From assembly GCA_020057185.1 (NCBI GenBank), contig JAGVGK010000031.1, forward strand, positions 1-42,537: a stretch of 42,537 nt of DNA, given 5' to 3'. The notes below the pieces were generated by a model, which was given only the letters and a program-made list of their open reading frames with translations, was not told the origin of the DNA and ran no database searches. Position numbers and translations under genes: made by a program. The stretch's first letter is position 1, and each line of letters starts with the position of its first letter. Origin of the DNA: Minisyncoccota bacterium (lineage in GTDB: Bacteria; Patescibacteriota; Minisyncoccia; Phycocordibacterales; JACOZG01). Positions 37,349 through 42,537 of this stretch are shown piece by piece.

Positions 37349-37375
37349 GTATCGCTTCGGCGATTAAGCTATAAT
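37347..37375 (+). promoter_or_regulatory. Promoter of the coupling ATPase gene, predicting a leaderless mRNA
   Basis: TTGTAT (37347-37352), a 17-nt spacer, consensus TATAAT (37370-37375) ending 6 nt before ATG 37382. The -35 overlaps the T tract of the preceding terminator. Confidence 0.7.
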
Positions 37376-37381
37376 TTGCCG

Positions 37382-40138
37382 ATGGAGAAGTTTAAGCTAA
37401 ACGAGCACCCCAAGTTTAATTCCCCCGCCGAGGAGCTGGACTTTTTGCGTTCGGAAGTGGCTCGCCACGAGGTTGAAGCCGAGAAGCGAGGCGAGACTGT
37501 CGAACGCGGGCAGATCGTCAAACAAAAGATTGAAGACTACAAGAATCTGCCCGCCGAGAAAGTGCTGACCGAAAATTTGCATCTCCCCGCCGAGCAAACT
37601 GAAGCCTTGGTTTTAAAACTAGCACCCGAGGATCACGACGAGACGATGGCCGAGCTACTGGGACTTTTACGGCAAAAAGGAATTAAGAATACATTGGCCA
37701 TTGTCGGCAAACTCAATAACTCGCACATTGAAGATGACTTCCATCGTTTCTTGGTGGAATATTTGCAAGAGGGGCATGCTATCTCTCATCTGAAAGAGCG
37801 TTCGCCCCTCTTTCGCGCGCTCAATATGGCGCTGTACGAAATTATTTTACCCACGCTGGTGACGACCGAACAGCCGAAGAGCTTGAAGGAAATTGTGTCG
37901 TCGATGGAACAATTCTTCGCCGGCCTGCTCTCGATTCCGGGGAAGAATAATCGCGGTCAGAATTATTTCACGCTCGAATTAGCGATTCCGAATTACGGCG
38001 AGGAGTACAGTTTCTATGCGTCGATCCCGATTGATAAGCGAGAATTATTTGAGAAACAAATTCTCGCTATTTTCCATAACGCTAAAATTAGCGAGAAGCG
38101 AGATGATTACAATATCTTCAACGAGACCGGCGGACACGCGGCGGCTTATGCCGTCTCGGGCAAGAATCCTATTTTCCCGCTCAAGACTTACAAAAATTTC
38201 GATCACGATCCGCTCAATGTGGTCTTGAATAGTTTTTCTAAAATTGATCGCGCGGGCGAGGGCGCCGCGCTCCAAATTATTTTTCAGCCGACTGATGACA
38301 CCATCGCCAAGAAATACGAATCGGCCATCAAGGCCATTCAGAAAGGGACACCGATTAAAGACGCCATCAATATTGCTTATACCACAGGGCAAGAAGTTTT
38401 GGGTTCATTGAAGGAAGTCTTTTTCGCGCGGGAGAAGAAGCAGTCGGATAGTCCCCTGCCGTCACCGGACTCGGCGGTGGTGGAGAGGATTAAAGAGAAA
38501 ATTTCTAGCCCGATTATGAAGGTTAATATCCGAGTCGCCAGTTCGTCGCGCACGGTGGCGGAGGCCGAATCTATTCTCGCGGATATTGAATCCTCTTTTA
38601 ATCAATTCGAGAACACGCTCGGCAATCGGCTGGAATTTGAGCGCGTCAAATCGGCGCGGTTGGGACAATTTCTTCATAACTTCTCTTACCGCTTATTTTC
38701 CACCGAACAAAGTATTCCTTTGAATATTGAAGAAGCGAGCACGATCATGCACTTCCAGACTACGGCGCTTAAAGGCGCGGATCAACTCAAACAAACGCGC
38801 GCCACGGCTAGTCCCTCGCCCAGCGACTTGCCCGAGAGCGGATTATTATTGGGAGTCAATCGCTCGCGCGGAGCGGAGAAAAGTATTTTTATGACCGAGG
38901 AAGATCGGTTGCGTCACTTCTATGTGATTGGTCAGACGGGCACCGGCAAGACGACGCTCCTTAAAAATATGATTGCCCAAGATATCGCGCGAGGCAATGG
39001 TGTTTGTCTGATTGATCCGCATGGTCTCGATATTATGGATGTGTTGTCGCTGGTCCCGCCCGAGCGCTATGACGATGTGATTTATTTTGATCCGAGTTAC
39101 ACCGCGCGTCCGATGGCGCTCAATATGCTCGAATACGATGAGCGTTATCCGGAGCAAAAAACTTTCGTGGTGAACGAACTGTTTAATATCTTTCAGAAGC
39201 TCTATGGCGCGGTGCCGGAATCAATGGGGCCGATGTTTGAGCAGTATTTTCGGAACGCGACGATGCTGGTGATTGAGGATCCAGCATCCGGTTCGACCTT
39301 GCTCGATGTGTCGCGGGTCTTGTCCGACAAAGCGTATCGCCAGCTGAAACTCTCGCGCTGCCACAATCCGGTGATCGTGCAGTTTTGGCGTGAGGTGGCG
39401 GAGAAGGCGGGTGGTGAAGGCGCATTGGCTAATATCGTTCCTTATATCACGAGTAAGTTCGATGTCTTTCTCGCCAATGACTTTATGCGGCCGATTGTGG
39501 CGCAAGAGAAATCCGTTTTTAATTTCCGGCAAATTATGGATGACCGGAAAATTTTGCTGGTCAATTTAGCTAAAGGTCGTCTCGGCGATATCAATGCCAA
39601 TCTGATTGGTTTGATTCTCGTCGGCAAGATTCTAATGGCGACGCTCTCGCGGGTTGATTCTCTCGGTCAAGATTTGCCAAGTTTTTACTTCTACATTGAT
39701 GAATTCCAAAATGTGATCACCGACTCGATCGCCACCATTCTCTCCGAGGCGCGGAAATATAAATTGAGTTTGAATGTGGCGCATCAATTTATTGCGCAGT
39801 TGGATGAGAAGATTAGAGATTCGGTGTTTGGCAATGTCGGCTCGATTGTTGCCTTCCGCGTTGGCAGTGACGATGCCGAATATCTGGAGAAACAGTTCGC
39901 CCCCACCTTCACCGCCCAAGATCTAATGAATATCGATAACTGCCAGGCGTATGTTAAGCTTTTGGTCAATGGCAAGCCGGTGAAGCCCTTCGACTTGAGC
40001 GTTCTCCCGCCCGAGCATGGTTCGTCGGCGAAGATTGAAGCGCTCAAACAATTATCATATACTAAATATGGTCGAGACCGCGCCGAAGTCGAGGCCCTAA
40101 TTTTAGCCAAGTATCAGAAACCTAACCTAATTAATTAA
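37382..40138 (+). CDS. VirD4/TraD-like type IV coupling ATPase
   Basis: A 918-residue protein. The N-terminal half (about 1-480) is a helical and alpha/beta domain without recognised motifs except acidic coiled-coil stretches. The C-terminal half is a hexameric TraG/TraD-like ATPase: Walker A IGQTGTGKTTLLKN (about 516-529), DPHGLDIMDVL next to it, Walker B FYFYIDEFQNV (about 770-780) and LNVAHQFIAQL. No N-terminal membrane anchor is evident, so it would be a soluble coupling ATPase. It is encoded 11 kb from the VirB-like operon on the other strand. An ATG at 37382 is preferred over TTG 37376, because the -10 box is 6 nt upstream. Confidence 0.88.
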   Translation: MEKFKLNEHPKFNSPAEELDFLRSEVARHEVEAEKRGETVERGQIVKQKIEDYKNLPAEKVLTENLHLPAEQTEALVLKLAPEDHDETMAELLGLLRQKGIKNTLAIVGKLNNSHIEDDFHRFLVEYLQEGHAISHLKERSPLFRALNMALYEIILPTLVTTEQPKSLKEIVSSMEQFFAGLLSIPGKNNRGQNYFTLELAIPNYGEEYSFYASIPIDKRELFEKQILAIFHNAKISEKRDDYNIFNETGGHAAAYAVSGKNPIFPLKTYKNFDHDPLNVVLNSFSKIDRAGEGAALQIIFQPTDDTIAKKYESAIKAIQKGTPIKDAINIAYTTGQEVLGSLKEVFFAREKKQSDSPLPSPDSAVVERIKEKISSPIMKVNIRVASSSRTVAEAESILADIESSFNQFENTLGNRLEFERVKSARLGQFLHNFSYRLFSTEQSIPLNIEEASTIMHFQTTALKGADQLKQTRATASPSPSDLPESGLLLGVNRSRGAEKSIFMTEEDRLRHFYVIGQTGTGKTTLLKNMIAQDIARGNGVCLIDPHGLDIMDVLSLVPPERYDDVIYFDPSYTARPMALNMLEYDERYPEQKTFVVNELFNIFQKLYGAVPESMGPMFEQYFRNATMLVIEDPASGSTLLDVSRVLSDKAYRQLKLSRCHNPVIVQFWREVAEKAGGEGALANIVPYITSKFDVFLANDFMRPIVAQEKSVFNFRQIMDDRKILLVNLAKGRLGDINANLIGLILVGKILMATLSRVDSLGQDLPSFYFYIDEFQNVITDSIATILSEARKYKLSLNVAHQFIAQLDEKIRDSVFGNVGSIVAFRVGSDDAEYLEKQFAPTFTAQDLMNIDNCQAYVKLLVNGKPVKPFDLSVLPPEHGSSAKIEALKQLSYTKYGRDRAEVEALILAKYQKPNLIN

Positions 40139-40165
40139 ACTACTATGACTATGGAACAACCGCCG
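40035..40165. repeat. Parental copy of the duplicated segment (end of the coupling gene plus start of the next gene)
   Basis: TTGAAGCGCTCAAACAATTA and the following bases to about 40071 recur at 41627-41663, and the intergenic CAGAAACCTAA...ATTAAACTACTATGA...ATGGAACAA recurs at about 41678-41722 and partly at 42037-42070. The duplicate at 41627 lacks about 30 nt present here. Confidence 0.8.
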
Positions 40166-40447
40166 AAGCTTGAAGGGAATGCTGAAAATAAGAAAGAGAT
40201 GACCCAAGAGAGATATGTTGAAATCGAAAATTTGTTCAAAAAGTCGCTAGACCCTCGTTCGGAGTTGGGGAACTGGCTATGGTTTGGTCTCGGGACGAGG
40301 GCGAGCTCGGGCGGTGCCATGAATGCTGAAGCAAATAAAAAATTATTGGAAATTTCTAACACTATTGGTGTTCCGGGAGATGAGATCGAAGATTTCTGGG
40401 ATAGATACTACCTTAATCATACTCCTTACCCTGATGATGATAATTAA
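40145..40447 (+). CDS. Small hypothetical protein, first of a paralogous series (MEQPPK type)
   Basis: A 100-residue soluble protein, MTMEQPPKLEGNAENKKEMT at its start, with a charged helical body and an acidic C-terminus. It starts 7 nt after the coupling ATPase stop and so is probably its co-transcribed partner. Its first residues recur in the proteins at 41708 (MIMEQVPGFE) and 42048 (MTNNMEQPPKFE). No known family. Confidence 0.6.
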   Translation: MTMEQPPKLEGNAENKKEMTQERYVEIENLFKKSLDPRSELGNWLWFGLGTRASSGGAMNAEANKKLLEISNTIGVPGDEIEDFWDRYYLNHTPYPDDDN

Positions 40448-40455
40448 ATCACTAT

Positions 40456-40487
40456 GCCAAAATTTGAAACACCAGAAATGCCTTTTG
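40456..40487. repeat. Truncated copy of the MEQPPKFETPEMPF start segment
   Basis: GCCAAAATTTGAAACACCAG and the following bases match 42071-42102 with one difference (A for G). The copy has an ATG (MPKFETPEMPFD) but stops after 12 codons, so it is a gene-start fragment. Confidence 0.75.
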
Positions 40488-40495
40488 ATTAATCT

Positions 40496-40529
40496 TATGT
40501 AATCTTATATACTCAAAGTATAAGATTAT
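40496..40529 (+). promoter_or_regulatory. Operator-like inverted repeat immediately upstream of fic
   Basis: TAATCTTAT occurs directly repeated (from about 40491 and 40499) and inverted (ATAAGATTA, about 40520-40528). The result is an imperfect palindrome with centre ACTCAAAGT that covers the -10-like TATACT/TATAAG. Autoregulation by the C-terminal winged helix of the Fic protein is an attractive inference. Confidence 0.5.
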
Positions 40530-41615
40530 ATGGGCGAGTCAACCACTCAAAACACAGAGAAGCACCGATTTAACCTTCGATTGGAAGGGCTTCCTTCTGA
40601 TGTTTGGTCAAAACTCACGCAAATTGATGAACTTAAAGGGCGATGGATCGCCGGCGCCCAACTTAGTCCACAAGCTTTGGGTCGTCTCAAGCGATCGACC
40701 CTGATTACCTCAACCGGGGCTTCGACTCGCATCGAAGGAGCCAATCTCTCGGATGAAGACATTGAGAAAATGATGCGAGGCATCGCCATTCAAAAATTCA
40801 TCGATCGCGATAAACAAGAAGTGCGGGGTTACTACGAGCTTCTGGAAAATGTGTTTGATTCGTGGAAATCGCTCAACTTCTCGGAAAGCTCTATCGGGCA
40901 CTTTCACCGAGAGCTTCTTAAGTATGTAGAGAAAGATCAAACTCACCGTGGTAATTATAAAAAGCAGGAAAATCAAGTACAGATGATCAATGAAGCCGGC
41001 GAGTCCGTCGGTGTGCTTTTTGACACCACACTAGCTTGGCTGACACCCAAAGAAATGCAGGAACTCGTCGAGTGGACGCAAAAATCACTGGCCGAGGGGA
41101 AGATGCATCCACTTTTGGTGATTGGCAACTTTCTGGTTGAGTTTTTGCAGATTCACCCATTTCAAGACGGCAACGGTCGCCTGTCTCGCGTGCTGACTAA
41201 CCTCCTTTTACTTAAAGTCGGGTACTTGTATGTACCCTATGTTTCTCACGAGAAGCTAGTTGAGGATAATAAACCCGACTACTATGTCGCTCTGCGCCGG
41301 AGCCAAAAAACATTCAAGTCGGAGCATGAAGATATTACACCGTGGCTCGATTTTTTCTTTTCTATTCTTCTGAAGCAATCTAAAGAGGCAGTGGGGCTTC
41401 TGGCAAAAGAAAATATTGATAAACTTCTCTCGCCTAAACAGCTTAAGGTGTGGGAGTATATTGAAAAAATTGACGAAGTGAGTCCCGGCGAGATTTCAAA
41501 GGCCACCGGCGTGGCCCGACCGACCATCAATCAAGTCCTCGATAAACTCCTTCGGCTTAAAAAAATTGAACGGGTTGGACAAGGTCGGACCACGAGGTAT
41601 AAAAAAATAGCTTGA
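40530..41615 (+). CDS. Fic family protein (AMPylator-like) with C-terminal winged helix
   Basis: A 361-residue protein. A Fic core motif HPFQDGNGRLSR (about 209-220) has all catalytic and phosphate-binding residues (His, Asp, Asn, Arg). The N-terminal STRIEG (about 66-71) matches the class II inhibitory helix (S/T)xxxE(G/N), so activity is likely self-inhibited. The C-terminus (about 300-361) is a winged-helix domain with PGEISKATGVARPTINQVLD, as in many bacterial Fic regulators. Fic enzymes usually transfer AMP to target proteins. It sits inside the duplicated segment and interrupts the run of MEQPPK-type genes; an operator-like palindrome precedes it. Confidence 0.9.
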   Translation: MGESTTQNTEKHRFNLRLEGLPSDVWSKLTQIDELKGRWIAGAQLSPQALGRLKRSTLITSTGASTRIEGANLSDEDIEKMMRGIAIQKFIDRDKQEVRGYYELLENVFDSWKSLNFSESSIGHFHRELLKYVEKDQTHRGNYKKQENQVQMINEAGESVGVLFDTTLAWLTPKEMQELVEWTQKSLAEGKMHPLLVIGNFLVEFLQIHPFQDGNGRLSRVLTNLLLLKVGYLYVPYVSHEKLVEDNKPDYYVALRRSQKTFKSEHEDITPWLDFFFSILLKQSKEAVGLLAKENIDKLLSPKQLKVWEYIEKIDEVSPGEISKATGVARPTINQVLDKLLRLKKIERVGQGRTTRYKKIA

Positions 41616-41626
41616 ATATTGAAAGG

Positions 41627-41725
41627 TTGAAGCGCTCAAACAATTATCATATACTAAATATGGCAAAGATTATTAATCAGAAACCTAATTTAACCAATTA
41701 AACTACTATGATTATGGAACAAGTG
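41627..41725. repeat. Partial duplicate of the coupling gene's 3' end and next gene's start
   Basis: Matches 40035-40165, with about 30 nt of coupling-gene coding sequence deleted, and places a paralogous start (MIMEQVPGFE) at 41708. The duplicated piece can still be read as VEALKQLSYTKYGKDY before a stop. Confidence 0.8.
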
Positions 41726-42028
41726 CCGGGGTTTGAAACGGAACAAGAAGTAACCGAGGGCTGGCAGGGAGATTGGCACAAGGGTGAACGGCCACCGGGA
41801 TATCGGGCAACGACCGAGCGATATGATTCTCTCGGCGAATTGGGTTATAGCTCAATCGAAGCTCTGGGGCGAGATTTCGTAGGTCAATATAATAAACTAA
41901 TGACTAAAGCCAAAGACGGAAATTTGGATCAAGCAGAACTGGAAGAGTTTTTAGAAGCCAATGCCAAATTTCATGAATCTCTGGATGAGTTTGAAGTTAA
42001 GATCAAATCAAGTAAAGAGGCTACTTAA
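41708..42028 (+). CDS. Small hypothetical protein, paralogous start to 40145
   Basis: A 106-residue soluble helical protein. It starts MIMEQVPGFETEQEVTEGW, sharing the first residues and the upstream 70 nt with the gene at 40145, then diverges completely. A later in-frame ATG at 41714 is an equal alternative. No family recognised. The shared start but unrelated bodies suggest that the start cassette was duplicated onto different genes or that the bodies diverged rapidly. Confidence 0.6.
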   Translation: MIMEQVPGFETEQEVTEGWQGDWHKGERPPGYRATTERYDSLGELGYSSIEALGRDFVGQYNKLMTKAKDGNLDQAELEEFLEANAKFHESLDEFEVKIKSSKEAT

Positions 42029-42035
42029 GTGTGTT

Positions 42036-42103
42036 TATTAAACTACTATGACGAATAATATGGAACAACCGCCAAAATTTGAAACACCAGAGATGCCTTT
42101 TGA
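42036..42103. repeat. Third copy of the start cassette
   Basis: ATTAAACTACTATGA and ATGGAACAACCGCC match 40133-40160 and 41697-41720; the continuing KFETPEMPF part matches 40456-40487. The copies form a mosaic rather than a single tandem duplication. Confidence 0.75.
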
Positions 42104-42377
42104 GGATTTGAGAAATGATATTGAAACAAGTCAGGCGCAACTGAAAGATTTGGTGCGCGAAGGACAAGAGAGCCAAGAGGAAACTCTGAACTCTTTTGCG
42201 GAGCAAATTAAATTAATGCAACGACTGGGCGTGCCGGAAGATCTGGTGGAAGTTTTTAATCACGATCTAACTGATTTGCGAAATGAAGGGAAGTCTTGGT
42301 CGGCGCGATTAGCGGATTTTAAAGATAAGTTGGTGGGCAAAGTCCTAGAATGGGTTACCCTTAAACAAAAGTCTTAG
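42048..42377 (+). CDS. Small hypothetical helical protein, third of the MEQPPK series
   Basis: A 109-residue soluble protein, mostly coiled-coil-like helix (RNDIETSQAQLKDLVREGQE, then LNSFAEQIKLMQRLGVPEDL). It shares the start MTNNMEQPPKFETPEMPF with the fragment at 40456 and, more distantly, with the genes at 40145 and 41708. No known family. The ATG at 42060 four codons later is an alternative start. Confidence 0.6.
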   Translation: MTNNMEQPPKFETPEMPFEDLRNDIETSQAQLKDLVREGQESQEETLNSFAEQIKLMQRLGVPEDLVEVFNHDLTDLRNEGKSWSARLADFKDKLVGKVLEWVTLKQKS

Positions 42378-42448
42378 TATCACGAATTATTTTTTGGGCG
42401 ATATTGGAGCGCTTCGAGGAGGTGTTCGTCGCGGATGAGAAGTAAGAT

Positions 42449-42476
42449 TTGACAAGTTGATTTAATTATGTATAAT
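42449..42476 (+). promoter_or_regulatory. Promoter of the gene starting at 42530
   Basis: TTGACA (42449-42454), a 16-nt spacer, consensus TATAAT (42471-42476), predicting a leader of about 45 nt. Confidence 0.8.
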
Positions 42477-42529
42477 CGTGGGTAGTTAAGATTTTTGACA
42501 AAAGTGACCTAAATTGGGAGGAACAAGTG

Positions 42530-42537
42530 ATGGCTAA
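42530..42537 (+). CDS. Start of a gene cut by the window edge
   Basis: ATG at 42530 is preceded by the strong Shine-Dalgarno GGGAGGA (42516-42522) and a consensus promoter. Only the first two codons and part of the third (M-A-) are visible, so the product is unknown. It is another member of the Shine-Dalgarno class. Confidence 0.5.

Noticed and set aside
13283-40138. Integrative conjugative element
   Set aside because: No relaxase, integrase, tRNA-derived att site or direct-repeat boundary was seen, and replication genes sit next to the operon.
40456-40494. Twelve-codon frame MPKFETPEMPFD
   Set aside because: It is a truncated duplicate of the start at 42060 and is listed as a repeat rather than a gene.
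42378-42490. Minus-strand frame of about 37 codons ending near 42383
   Set aside because: It has no start codon, is antisense to a promoter, and matches no family; kept only as a note that it might be a decayed gene end.
1-42537. CRISPR array, rRNA and tRNA genes
   Set aside because: No regularly spaced repeats, rRNA-conserved stretches or cloverleaf with a T-loop were found on reading through the window.

Overview
The window looks like chromosomal DNA from a Candidate Phyla Radiation (Patescibacteria) bacterium, most likely Parcubacteria-like. That placement is inferred from compact genes with frequent short overlaps, a reduced gene set, a chromosomal type IV secretion-like locus (split VirB4, PrgI, VirB2- and VirB6-like proteins), CPR-style small acidic proteins, and the order dciA-like/dnaN/dnaA/rpmH/rnpA/yidC around a probable replication origin. 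No rRNA, tRNA or CRISPR array was seen. AT-rich spacers and moderate-GC genes alternate, and no large block stands out as foreign.

Layout. 1-2300: 5' end of tsaE (minus strand), a terminator-flanked orphan gene, and a PilB/GspE-type ATPase. 2302-2472: a candidate structured RNA closed by a very long helix, just before ruvB. 3595-4430: a HicB-like gene and a DUF397 gene on the minus strand, with a second weaker RNA candidate between them. 4522-8319: yebC, ruvC, a small acidic gene and a class A penicillin-binding protein. 8485-8910: an exported orphan with its own promoter and terminator. 9083-13326: origin region, with dciA-like, dnaN and dnaA on the minus strand and rpmH, rnpA and yidC on the plus strand. 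13283-26287: a 13-kb minus-strand operon for a type IV secretion-like envelope machine. Near its middle sits a four-helix-bundle (IVS-type) gene bracketed by imperfect inverted repeats.

26470-32544: acyl carrier protein, a RAYT transposase between two identical palindromes, DUF192, an orphan, rsmA, pcrA and a LysM-M23 peptidase. 32560-36999: an eroded accessory zone with an ORF6N pseudogene, peptidase E, a mazF reading frame stopped at codon 5 next to its antitoxin, lexA with a gram-positive-type SOS box inside its promoter, and a DUF4143 ATPase. 37087-42537: a zinc-ribbon orphan, a VirD4/TraD-like coupling ATPase, and a tail of small paralogous genes made by repeated duplication of the coupling gene's 3' end, with a Fic gene inserted among them.

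How it fits together. The VirB-like operon and the separately encoded VirD4-like ATPase could form one translocation or attachment machine. No relaxase is visible, so conjugation is not the obvious use. The PBP, the M23 peptidase and the PilB-type ATPase suggest active cell-wall remodelling and pilus assembly at the same surface. A second theme is expression style. At least eleven genes have a -10 box ending 6-8 nt before the start codon, which predicts leaderless mRNAs. A smaller set of short orphan genes has a strong Shine-Dalgarno sequence and, in most cases, its own promoter or terminator.
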